A stretch of 11,617 bases of DNA from Planctomycetales bacterium 4484_123 (GTDB lineage Bacteria; Planctomycetota; Phycisphaerae; SM23-33), in contig MVCS01000020.1 of assembly GCA_002049885.1 (NCBI GenBank), positions 1 through 11,617 of the forward strand, written 5' to 3'. The notes under the pieces were generated by a model. It ran no database searches. It was not told the origin of the DNA and worked only from the letters and a program-made list of their open reading frames with translations. This document shows positions 1 to 6,670 of this stretch, piece by piece; position 1 is the stretch's first letter, and every line of letters starts with the position of its first letter. The translations under genes and the position numbers were made by a program.

Positions 1-1491
1 TCGGCCGTCGAGCTGTTCAACCCCTACGGCGCCGACCTGACACTGAAGAACTACAAGGCCAAGTGCGGCAGCAGCACGGTGAGCCTGGACGGCAAGACCA
101 TCAAGGCCGGCGGGTATCTGGTCATCTATTCCAGCGCCGCCGTCCAGGTACGCGCCGGGGCGGAGAAGGTCATGATGTCCGGCCTGGACTTGGCCGAGCC
201 CTGCGAGATCCTCCAGACCGTGGGCACCACGGACGTGAGGATCACCGTGGCCGAACTTCCCGAGCAGCTTGCAGACCCCAACCCCAACGATGAGAACGCC
301 AAGTGCGTGTACGTCGTGTACCAGCGCGACGATCGGCCCGTCCATGCCCGATACAGCCTCCTGCGGTACAAACGCATCTTGAAGGACGGTGCCACCAACG
401 AGGACGACGCCCAGCACACCCACGATTACACCAACACCGACGACGGCAACAGCAATTCCACCACCTCCAACCTGGGCGCGGCCAACGACAAGGTCGGCAA
501 CGCCTTCAACGTCGTGCCGCCCACGCCCGTGTACGTCCGCAATGGCGGGTTCATCAACGTCGGCGACGTGCTCCGGTTGTTCTACATTGGTCCCACGCCC
601 GAGGCGTCATTGGAGGAACAGCTGACCGGCATGCTGGATACCCCTGGCATCGACGAGCGCGGCAAACTCTCACTGGGCCGGTGGGACGTGCCCGACCTGG
701 CCGCCCTCAAGAACAAGCGCTACATCTGGTTCAACAGCATGGGCCAGCCATTCACCCCGCCGGGCGACTACGTGCCGAAGCTGCCCGTGGCCTGCCTGTT
801 CAGCGAGTTCCTGACCGTCAACAACCCCGCCGATGACGGGGTGGACAACAACCGCCGCGGCGGCACTGACGATCCCACCGAGAAGACCATATATGGGCAG
901 CTCAATATCAATACTGCCACGCTGGACGCCATAAAGTGCCTCTTCCCGCTGTCCTACTTCGGCGGCAATGCCGACCAGGCCGACCGAGTCGCCCGGGCCA
1001 TCCTCGATTATCGCAAAGCCAAGGCCGCCGGCGACCCCCTCCGGCCCTGTTTCGCCACCGCTGGGGAGGTGCTGATCCCCATCCGCTCCGCCATCGCCGC
1101 CAACAACGATTACGACGACGGCGACCCCACGCATCCCAGAAAGCCCAACTACAAAGTCGCCGACATCGACCCAGCCACGAACAAGCCCACCAGCGACGAT
1201 GGCTTCACTACCGGCATCCAGGGCGGGCTGGCTAACTACCAGATACTCTACAATCGTATCAGCAACATGATCACCGTCCGCTCTGATACCTACGCCGCCT
1301 ACATCACGGTCGGCTGGCGGGCCTGTGTTGCCAAGACATCGCCCTTCGCCAATGCGGGTCTGAGACAAGAGTTTCGATGCTCACGCGGCAGGGGGCTTCA
1401 GCCTTCCGCCAGGAGACGGCGTGCCTCTTCGACCAGGGCGGGGACGATCTGCGCCAGCGGAACCGTGCGGACGCGCCGACCTCGACGATAG
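1..1491 (+). CDS. Lamin-tail domain plus GspK/ComEA-like helix-hairpin-helix protein, 5' end missing
   Basis: The frame is open from the first base with no start, so the 5' end lies outside the window; about 496 codons are visible. Codons 1-45 (VELFNPYGADLTLKNYK, then GGYLVIYSS) resemble a lamin-tail (LTD) beta-sandwich. Codons 45-290 are Asp/Asn-rich and unassigned. Codons 300-350 start with GQLNINTATLDAI and continue through an ADRVARAILDYRK helix, the helix-hairpin-helix pattern of ComEA and of type II secretion minor pseudopilin GspK. Codons 425-437 (TVRSDTYAAYITV) resemble the conserved end of GspK-like proteins. I infer an envelope or pseudopilus-associated role, perhaps a minor pseudopilin. 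The last ~55 codons become Arg/Ser-rich, and the final 94 bases are antisense to ispG, so the native C-terminus may have been lost by a frameshift. Confident of coding, moderate on family. Confidence 0.7.
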   Translation, partial: SAVELFNPYGADLTLKNYKAKCGSSTVSLDGKTIKAGGYLVIYSSAAVQVRAGAEKVMMSGLDLAEPCEILQTVGTTDVRITVAELPEQLADPNPNDENAKCVYVVYQRDDRPVHARYSLLRYKRILKDGATNEDDAQHTHDYTNTDDGNSNSTTSNLGAANDKVGNAFNVVPPTPVYVRNGGFINVGDVLRLFYIGPTPEASLEEQLTGMLDTPGIDERGKLSLGRWDVPDLAALKNKRYIWFNSMGQPFTPPGDYVPKLPVACLFSEFLTVNNPADDGVDNNRRGGTDDPTEKTIYGQLNINTATLDAIKCLFPLSYFGGNADQADRVARAILDYRKAKAAGDPLRPCFATAGEVLIPIRSAIAANNDYDDGDPTHPRKPNYKVADIDPATNKPTSDDGFTTGIQGGLANYQILYNRISNMITVRSDTYAAYITVGWRACVAKTSPFANAGLRQEFRCSRGRGLQPSARRRRASSTRAGTICASGTVRTRRPRR

Positions 1492-2483
1492 ATGGTTGCC
1501 CTGCTTTTCCCGCAGCAGGCAGCTGCGTCCACTCCTTCGGCCTCGCCCGGGCCGTTGACGACACAGCCCATCACCGCCACCGTCAAGTGCTCCCTCACGT
1601 CCGCCAGCTCGGCCCCGACGGCCTCGGCCAGGGCGTTCACGTCGGCCCGTGTCCTGCCACAGGTCGGGCAGGCGATCACCTCCACGCCCTCGCGCTGCCG
1701 CAGCCGGAGCGACCAGAGCAACTCCTTCGCCGCAGTCACCTCCGCCATCGGGTCGCCGGCCAGACTGATGCGAACAGTGTCGCCGATGCCCTCGGCCAGC
1801 AGGGCCCCGACCGCCACCATCGAGCGCACCAGCCCCGTTCGGGCCGTGCCCGAGTGCGTCAGACCCAGGTGCAACGGATAGTCGAATCGCCCGGCCAGTA
1901 TGCGATTGACGGCCACGCAGGTGACCGCATCCCTGCTCTTGGCCGACAGCACCAAGTCCTCGAAGCCCTCCTCGTGGAACGGCTCCAGGTATGCCTCCAG
2001 GGCCTCGGCCATAATCCCGGCCGCCGGCCCGCCGTCACGACGTCGGCCCGCCTCGCTGCGGTGCACCGAGCCTTCGTTGACGCCCACGCGGATGGGAACC
2101 CCGGCGGCCCGGCAGGCGGCGATGACCTCCCGCACCTGCCCGCGGTCCGCCAGCGTGCCTGGGTTGAGCCTTATCTTCGCTACACCGGCTTCCACGGCCT
2201 CCAGTGCACGGCGGAAGTGAAAGTGCACGTCGGCCACGATGGGCACCGGCGAGCCTGCCACGATCTCACGCAGCGCCGCTGTGTCGGCCCTCGTGGGCAC
2301 GGCCACCCGGACGATATCGCACCCGGCCGAGGCCAATGCTCGCACCTGCCCCAGCGTCGCGGACACGTCGGCGGTGGCCGTGGTGGTCATGGACTGGATG
2401 CTCACCGGCGCCCCACCGCCGATGACCACCGACCCCACCTGGACCGGTCGGCTCGCCCTGCGTTGAATCTGAGGATATTCCAC
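1398..2483 (-). CDS. ispG: 4-hydroxy-3-methylbut-2-en-1-yl diphosphate synthase (flavodoxin), IspG/GcpE
   Basis: A cytoplasmic [4Fe-4S] enzyme of the MEP isoprenoid pathway that reductively converts 2-C-methyl-D-erythritol 2,4-cyclodiphosphate to HMBPP. The 361-residue length is normal for the bacterial family. The N-terminal TIM-barrel part shows IGGGAPVSIQSMTTT (21-35), PIVADVHF (81-88), KIRLNPG (103-109), GVNEGS (134-139) and HLGLTHSGTARTG (205-217). The cluster domain has CPTC (Cys272, Cys275) and MGCVVNGPGE (Cys307, Glu314). These match the three cluster cysteines and the glutamate ligand known from E. coli IspG (270, 273, 305, 312), so the enzyme should be active. The start is GTG; an in-frame TAG 12 bases upstream rules out a longer form, and no clear Shine-Dalgarno is visible. 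It lies 74 bp downstream of the HEAT gene on the same strand and is convergent with the GspK-like gene, overlapping it by 94 bases. Confidence 0.96.
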   Translation of the reverse strand: MEYPQIQRRASRPVQVGSVVIGGGAPVSIQSMTTTATADVSATLGQVRALASAGCDIVRVAVPTRADTAALREIVAGSPVPIVADVHFHFRRALEAVEAGVAKIRLNPGTLADRGQVREVIAACRAAGVPIRVGVNEGSVHRSEAGRRRDGGPAAGIMAEALEAYLEPFHEEGFEDLVLSAKSRDAVTCVAVNRILAGRFDYPLHLGLTHSGTARTGLVRSMVAVGALLAEGIGDTVRISLAGDPMAEVTAAKELLWSLRLRQREGVEVIACPTCGRTRADVNALAEAVGAELADVREHLTVAVMGCVVNGPGEAEGVDAAACCGKSRATIYRRGRRVRTVPLAQIVPALVEEARRLLAEG

Positions 2484-2489
2484 AGTGCT

Positions 2490-2518
2490 ATTCTACGACA
2501 CGCGGAAGCGGCCTTGAA
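2490..2518 (-). promoter_or_regulatory. Possible sigma-70-type promoter of ispG
   Basis: Read on the minus strand, TAGAAT (2490-2495, five of six matches to the -10 consensus) sits 17 bases after a weak -35, TTCAAG (2513-2518, three of six). The -10 ends 6 bases before the GTG start of ispG, so a transcript would begin at or next to the start codon and be leaderless. That would agree with the absence of a Shine-Dalgarno. The -35 is poor, so this is a suggestion only. Confidence 0.25.
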
Positions 2519-2557
2519 CGAGCAGGTGAGCAGAACCGCCCAAAGGCCTGGCGCGGC

Positions 2558-4468
2558 CTACTTTCCCGCCAGCCGGCGCTGGCGATTCAGCAGCGAAGAA
2601 CGATGAATGAGGTAGTAATCACGCAGCACCCGACACTGCCAGTAGCGCACGGCCGCCGGGCCCGCGAGATAGAACGGCGGCAGCTCTGGGGCAACGGCGG
2701 CATACACCCGCGCCATGAGCCGGCCGGTGAGGTACGAGTCCGCCTCCGCCGGGTCGAACTCGACCGCAGCGAGCACGCGGTCGAAACCCTCCGGGTCGCC
2801 CGCCAGCAACAGGGCCGTCAGGGCCCGCCGCTTGGGAAAGGTATCCGAGTAGGAAAGCGTGCGGATGTCGCGGGCGAAATCCCGCCGGCCTAAGATTACC
2901 AGCGCACAGCAATAGCTGCCGGCCACGAATGGGTCGCGCTCCGGGCCGTACAGCCCGCCCCGCAGTCTGGCCTCGATAAGCCTGCAGACCTCGCCGGCCC
3001 GACCCGTCCGGCGGGCCAGGAGCGCCAACAGCACCGCCCCGACCGAACGCACCGCCCTGTCGTACTCGTTGGGCCCAAAGAGCGCCAAGGCCACCCGCTC
3101 AGCCCCCGGCAGAGGTACACGCGACAAATGCCAGGCAAGGTAGTCCCCCGCCAAGTAAGTTTCCGAGCTGCACACCGCCCGCAGCGCCTCCAGGGTCTGG
3201 GGCGAGTCCGGCGCCAGCCTATACAGGGCCACCGCGGCGGCGGCTGCTGGCACGGGCGCCCGAGAGTCATCGGCCGCGGCACGAAGCAGGGCCAGCGTCT
3301 CGTCGTGGCCAGCCGCGGCCGACGACCGGCCCAGGGCCTCTGCCGCAAAGATCATCGCCAGCGACGTGCCCGGATGCCAAAGCTCCCTCAGGACCTTCCT
3401 GAAGAACGAAGCGGGCATTCCCAGCCGGCGTGCGGCGTCCACGGCCGCAGCCAGCGTCACCGCCTCCCCCATTGTCAGTTCCTCTTTCCGAGCAATCATG
3501 CCGTCCACGACGGCCGCGATGCGAGGCTTGGCGTCGGCCAGTCCCGCCCGCCCTGCCAGGACGAAGGCCATCGCCGAGGGAATGCGGTTCGTCCCGCCGG
3601 AGCCGGTCGGGCAAGCCAGGGCGGCCCGCGCCGCCTCCACTATCAGGTCCCGCTCAAGCAACCCCGCCGCACAGAGCAATTGGTCCACCTCCGCTGCGGA
3701 GCCCGTCGGCAGCAGTTCCTTGATACGATCGACGATCCGCCGGCCATGGGCCCTGGGGGCCAGCTGGGCCAGTGCATACGCGGCCGCACACATCAACGGG
3801 CCGGATCGATGCCGATCGAATATTGCGGCTATGGCCGGGACATGCCTGCTCTGTCCGGCCAGTGCGGCCGCCAGTGCCGCTTCGGCCCGGACCGCTGCCT
3901 GGCCGTCCCCCAGCAGGGCCGAGAGGGTCCGTTCGTCGCCCAGCTTGGCGGCCAGTACCGCTGCTGACTGACGCACCTCGGGAGAGACATCGTCCGCCGC
4001 CAGCGCCAGGGCCCGGCGGACATGGGCGTTGTCCCGCCCACTGAGGATCAACTGACCCAGCCAAAGCAGGCGCCGATGGACCGTCTCCGGCCCCTTGCCC
4101 TTGGCCAGGGCCAGGTTGACAACGGCATACCGGTCCAATTGCTCATCTGTGCGGTAGGGGGCCTTGAAACGCCCGGCTTGGATCAGGACCTCGGCGATGG
4201 CCGCGAATTGTCGGTCGTCGGCCTCGTCGAGCTTGCCTTCCAGCAGCCGGAGCAACTCCGGGCGCTTCGGCGCCACGCGCTGGGCCCAGAGGATGCCCCG
4301 ATGACGCTGGGTGGCATCGGGCGAGCCCAGCAGGCCGAGGATCTGGCGGTCGCGCAGCACCGGCCAGACCAGCCATGCCGCCCCCACGCCGCTGATGGCC
4401 GCCAAGGACAGCGTGATTGCGCGCCGTTGCCACGGGTGCTGCCGGAAGTAGTGCAGGACCGCCCGCAT
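2558..4468 (-). CDS. Membrane-anchored HEAT-repeat-like protein
   Basis: A 636-residue protein of unknown function. After a short basic N-terminus (MRAVLHYFRQHPWQRR) there is one hydrophobic segment at residues 17-37, a probable signal anchor. The rest is Ala/Leu-rich and helical with HEAT-like units, clearest at 150-235 (for example VRQSAAVLAAKLGDERTLSALL, then VRAEAALAAALAG) and again at about 370-480. Such alpha-solenoids usually bind proteins; no catalytic motif is visible. Without another localisation signal, the solenoid most likely faces the periplasm. I chose ATG at 4468 because it puts the basic stretch directly before the membrane segment. A TTG at 4507 would add 13 residues, and neither start has a strong ribosome binding site. 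The gene precedes ispG on the same strand by 74 bp and is divergent from the ABC ATPase gene. Solid as a gene; its role is unknown. Confidence 0.82.
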   Translation of the reverse strand: MRAVLHYFRQHPWQRRAITLSLAAISGVGAAWLVWPVLRDRQILGLLGSPDATQRHRGILWAQRVAPKRPELLRLLEGKLDEADDRQFAAIAEVLIQAGRFKAPYRTDEQLDRYAVVNLALAKGKGPETVHRRLLWLGQLILSGRDNAHVRRALALAADDVSPEVRQSAAVLAAKLGDERTLSALLGDGQAAVRAEAALAAALAGQSRHVPAIAAIFDRHRSGPLMCAAAYALAQLAPRAHGRRIVDRIKELLPTGSAAEVDQLLCAAGLLERDLIVEAARAALACPTGSGGTNRIPSAMAFVLAGRAGLADAKPRIAAVVDGMIARKEELTMGEAVTLAAAVDAARRLGMPASFFRKVLRELWHPGTSLAMIFAAEALGRSSAAAGHDETLALLRAAADDSRAPVPAAAAAVALYRLAPDSPQTLEALRAVCSSETYLAGDYLAWHLSRVPLPGAERVALALFGPNEYDRAVRSVGAVLLALLARRTGRAGEVCRLIEARLRGGLYGPERDPFVAGSYCCALVILGRRDFARDIRTLSYSDTFPKRRALTALLLAGDPEGFDRVLAAVEFDPAEADSYLTGRLMARVYAAVAPELPPFYLAGPAAVRYWQCRVLRDYYLIHRSSLLNRQRRLAGK

Positions 4469-4599
4469 GATGCCATTGAGTCTAGACCCTGCGCAGCTCC
4501 GTTTCAACTTCGCCAGCCGAACGCGCGGCCGGGCCAGGGCTGGCCAGACTCCCAGGCCGCCCTTACTGGGGCCGGCGAGGCCGGGAGAAGGCGCCGGGA

Positions 4600-4623
4600 C
4601 CAGCGGGAAACGTTTTGGGCTGG
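4600..4623. promoter_or_regulatory. 24-bp interrupted palindrome, candidate operator
   Basis: Around a centre between 4611 and 4612, CCAGC (4600-4604) mirrors GCTGG (4619-4623) and AAAC mirrors GTTT (4608-4615). Nine of the twelve symmetric base pairs match. The AAACGTTT core with central CG resembles operators of the LacI/GalR family, which often control sugar transport genes. The site lies 72 bp upstream of a sugar-type ABC ATPase start, in the divergent region shared with the HEAT gene. No regulator gene is in the window, so the link is inference; the sequence could also form a weak hairpin in RNA. Confidence 0.35.
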
Positions 4624-4681
4624 CATCTCAGGAACTTCTGGCGCATCCTTATCAAGGGCTGCGGTGCGGCGGGTGACCGGC

Positions 4682-4688
4682 GAAGGAG
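4682..4688 (+). promoter_or_regulatory. Ribosome binding site of the ABC ATPase gene
   Basis: GAAGGAG lies 7 bases before the ATG at 4696 and fixes that start. The open frame reaches back to a TTG at 4615, but those extra 27 codons are not like the family N-terminus. This is the clearest Shine-Dalgarno in the window. Confidence 0.75.
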
Positions 4689-4695
4689 CGGACCG

Positions 4696-5829
4696 ATGGC
4701 GGAAGTGGTCTTGACTGACGTCACCAAGGTCTTCCCCCCCGACGTGGTGGCGGTGGACAGAATGAACCTGCACATTCAGGACAGGGAATTCATCGTCCTG
4801 GTCGGCCCCAGCGGTTGCGGGAAGAGCACGACGCTGCGGATGATCGCCGGGCTGGAGGAGATAACCGAGGGCGAGATCCGCATCGGCCAGCGTGTCGTCA
4901 ACGACGTGCCTCCCAAGGACCGCGACATCGCCATGGTCTTTCAGAACTATGCGCTGTACCCGCACATGACCGTGTACAAGAACATGGCCTTCGCCCTGAG
5001 GATGCGGAAGTACCCGAAGCGGGAGATCGACGCCCGCGTCCGCGAGGCCGCCAGGGTGCTGGGCATTGAGGAGCTTCTGGACCGCAAGCCCAAAGCTCTC
5101 TCCGGCGGCCAGCGGCAACGGGTGGCGGTGGGGCGGGCCATCGTCAGGCAGCCCAAGGCCTTCCTGTTTGACGAGCCGCTGAGCAACCTTGATGCAAAGC
5201 TGCGGGTGGAGATGCGGGCCGAGCTGAAGAGGCTACACCGCCAGCTCCAGACGACGACCATCTATGTGACCCACGACCAGGAAGAAGCAATGACCCTGGG
5301 CGACCGCATCGTGGTGATGCGCGACGGCGTGGTGCAGCAGGTAGGGGCACCGCTGGAGGTATATGAGGCACCTGCCAATCGCTTCGTGGCCGGCTTTGTG
5401 GGCACCCCGCCGATGAACTTCATGGCCGGCCGGCTGGTGGCCGAGGGCGGAGGGCTGCACTTCGACGAGGGCAGCTTCCGCATTCGCCTTGCCGCCGCCC
5501 AGGCTCAAGCCCTGGGCGAGTGGGCGGGACGAGAGGTGGTGCTGGGCATCCGGCCAGAGGCCATGGGCACCAGCCCCCAGGGACGATTCGCGGGAGGAGA
5601 CAACGCCGTGCCCGTTCGCGTGGGTGTGGTCGAGCCCCTGGGCGAGAAGATGGACTTGTACGTCTCCACCCCCAACCACCCCGACCTGGTCGCCCGGGTG
5701 GATGCCCAGCGCGATATCGAGGCCGGGCAGCAACTTCGGTTGTACCTGGACATGACGAAGGTGCACGTCTTCGCACCCGGCCAGGACGGAGCCAACCTGA
5801 CCGCCCCGGCCGCCGCCGCGGTGGCCTGA
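4696..5829 (+). CDS. ugpC: Sugar-type ABC transporter ATP-binding protein (MalK/UgpC/MsmX family)
   Basis: The cytoplasmic ATPase subunit of a carbohydrate importer of the CUT1 type; it hydrolyses ATP to drive a membrane permease pair. The 377-residue length is normal. It carries Walker A GPSGCGKST (37-45), the Q-loop in VFQNYALYPHMTV (Q83), signature LSGGQRQR (135-142), Walker B FLFDEPLSNLDA with catalytic Glu160, and switch His193 in VTHDQEEAMTLGDR. The C-terminal regulatory OB-fold (TOBE) region follows, with LGIRPEAM (283-290), VEPLGEKMD (312-320) and a final HVFAPG. The very end is an Ala-rich tail (TAPAAAAVA). The start is set by GAAGGAG 7 bases upstream. No permease or binding-protein gene adjoins it, as with the shared ATPases MsmX and MsiK, so the substrate cannot be read from context. 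All catalytic residues are present. The symbol is a family-level label. Confidence 0.95.
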   Translation: MAEVVLTDVTKVFPPDVVAVDRMNLHIQDREFIVLVGPSGCGKSTTLRMIAGLEEITEGEIRIGQRVVNDVPPKDRDIAMVFQNYALYPHMTVYKNMAFALRMRKYPKREIDARVREAARVLGIEELLDRKPKALSGGQRQRVAVGRAIVRQPKAFLFDEPLSNLDAKLRVEMRAELKRLHRQLQTTTIYVTHDQEEAMTLGDRIVVMRDGVVQQVGAPLEVYEAPANRFVAGFVGTPPMNFMAGRLVAEGGGLHFDEGSFRIRLAAAQAQALGEWAGREVVLGIRPEAMGTSPQGRFAGGDNAVPVRVGVVEPLGEKMDLYVSTPNHPDLVARVDAQRDIEAGQQLRLYLDMTKVHVFAPGQDGANLTAPAAAAVA

Positions 5830-5830
5830 A

Positions 5831-5844
5831 GCCCCGCACGGGGC
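5831..5844 (+). other. Short GC hairpin after the ABC ATPase stop
   Basis: GCCCC (5831-5835) pairs with GGGGC (5840-5844) around a four-base loop, starting one base after the stop codon. No T-tract follows, so it is not a convincing intrinsic terminator. It may instead protect the 3' end or mark the junction between the mRNA and the tRNA 20 bases downstream. Confidence 0.3.
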
Positions 5845-5863
5845 CGGAGGCGAGGTCCCGTCG

Positions 5864-5937
<74 letters not shown>

Positions 5938-6019
5938 GTAGGGGGCCACAGGGGGCATTGCCGACGGCGGATCTGCGCCTTCATTGGGATGCCCGTGCTT
6001 TTGCGGTACATTATGCACG

Positions 6020-6609
6020 ATGAGTATGCCGGCAGCAGGGTCATCAAGGCAGCCTGGGCGCGGTGCCACTGAAGAGGGCGGCCCGCCTTGCGCCGACCTG
6101 ACGGTCTCCCACGCGGCCCGGGTGGTGAAGCGTGCCCTGAAAGAAGGGCTGTATGGGCTATCGGCCGGGCACGGTGGGCCACCGCCAGGGCAGTCCGAGG
6201 CGGTGCGCTCGCTCCACGCTGACCCCGCCGTCAATACTGCCCGCGGCAAGGACGCGGCCAAGCGGCTCGGGGCCGACGTGGTGGGCATCTGCCGGACCGA
6301 TCCAGATTGGCTCTTCGCTCCCAACGGGGCCGACCGCGAGGTGTTGCCGGCCGATGGGTACGGTTACGCGGTCGTGGCGGCGGTGGCCATGGAGCGGGCA
6401 GCGATCGAAGGCTCACCGGGGCCCGTGCCGGCAGCGGCCACGTCAGTCGGTTAGATGCGCATGGCCGTTTGTGCTTCCGGGCTGAGTGTCTTCATCCGGC
6501 AGCATGGATACAAGGCCGTGGCCGCCGGGCCGATGAGGGCTCTTGGGCAGTGGGCCAGCGCCGCCGGGCGGACGTGCTGGCGGCAGCGGTGAAGGCCGGG
6601 GCGGGATAG
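6020..6609 (+). pseudogene. Decayed reductive-dehalogenase-domain (4Fe-4S) protein, amber mutation and 3' truncation
   Basis: From ATG 6020 the frame resembles proteins with a PceA-like reductive dehalogenase domain, distantly related to epoxyqueuosine reductase: AAKRLGADVVGICRTDPDWL, then AVVAAVAMERAAIEGSPG, then PAAATSVG. TAG at 6452-6454 ends the frame, but the same frame resumes at once with MRMAVCASGLSVFIRQHGYK. In the family this region usually reads G-Y-x-R-M-A...FIR-x-L-G-Y-K-A, so the stop sits where a Tyr codon (TAT/TAC) is expected. After KAVAAG (about 6525) the expected GNDTALSIPLAIDAGLGE is missing and the frame soon ends (TGA 6590-6592). Another frame runs to TAG 6607-6609 and ends AAAVKAGAG, perhaps a remnant of that motif. 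Both ferredoxin-type cysteine clusters are absent. It is very unlikely to be functional. Family assignment is from remembered motifs; a TTG at 5984 is a possible earlier start. Confidence 0.6.
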
Positions 6610-6618
6610 ACAGCCAGG

Positions 6619-6633
6619 GCCGGAACTTCCGGC
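6619..6633 (+). other. Small inverted repeat before the TPR gene
   Basis: GCCGG (6619-6623) and CCGGC (6629-6633) flank AACTT, just after the end of the pseudogene and 38 bases before the next start. A second pair, GGAAC (6622-6626) and GTTCC (6644-6648), overlaps it. It lacks a T-tract and could be a leftover 3' hairpin or a protein-binding site; I cannot tell which. Confidence 0.2.
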
Positions 6634-6670
6634 TCGCCGGGCCGTTCCAACACATGACGGTTACCTTATC

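Noticed and set aside
1377..2606. 409-codon plus-strand open frame opposite ispG
   Set aside because: It is antisense to a gene with all IspG motifs and reads as Arg/His/Pro-rich sequence without domains, as expected of a shadow frame in GC-rich DNA.
4615..4695. Upstream TTG start for the ABC ATPase
   Set aside because: The added residues do not resemble the family, and a strong Shine-Dalgarno fits the ATG at 4696.
5831..5844. Intrinsic terminator after the ABC ATPase gene
   Set aside because: The stem has only five pairs and no T-run follows, so it was kept only as a hairpin.
6452..6454. Amber codon read through as pyrrolysine or under an altered code
   Set aside because: Other genes here end in TAG as normal stops (for example at 9317-9319), the downstream frame soon decays, and nothing suggests a methylamine methyltransferase.
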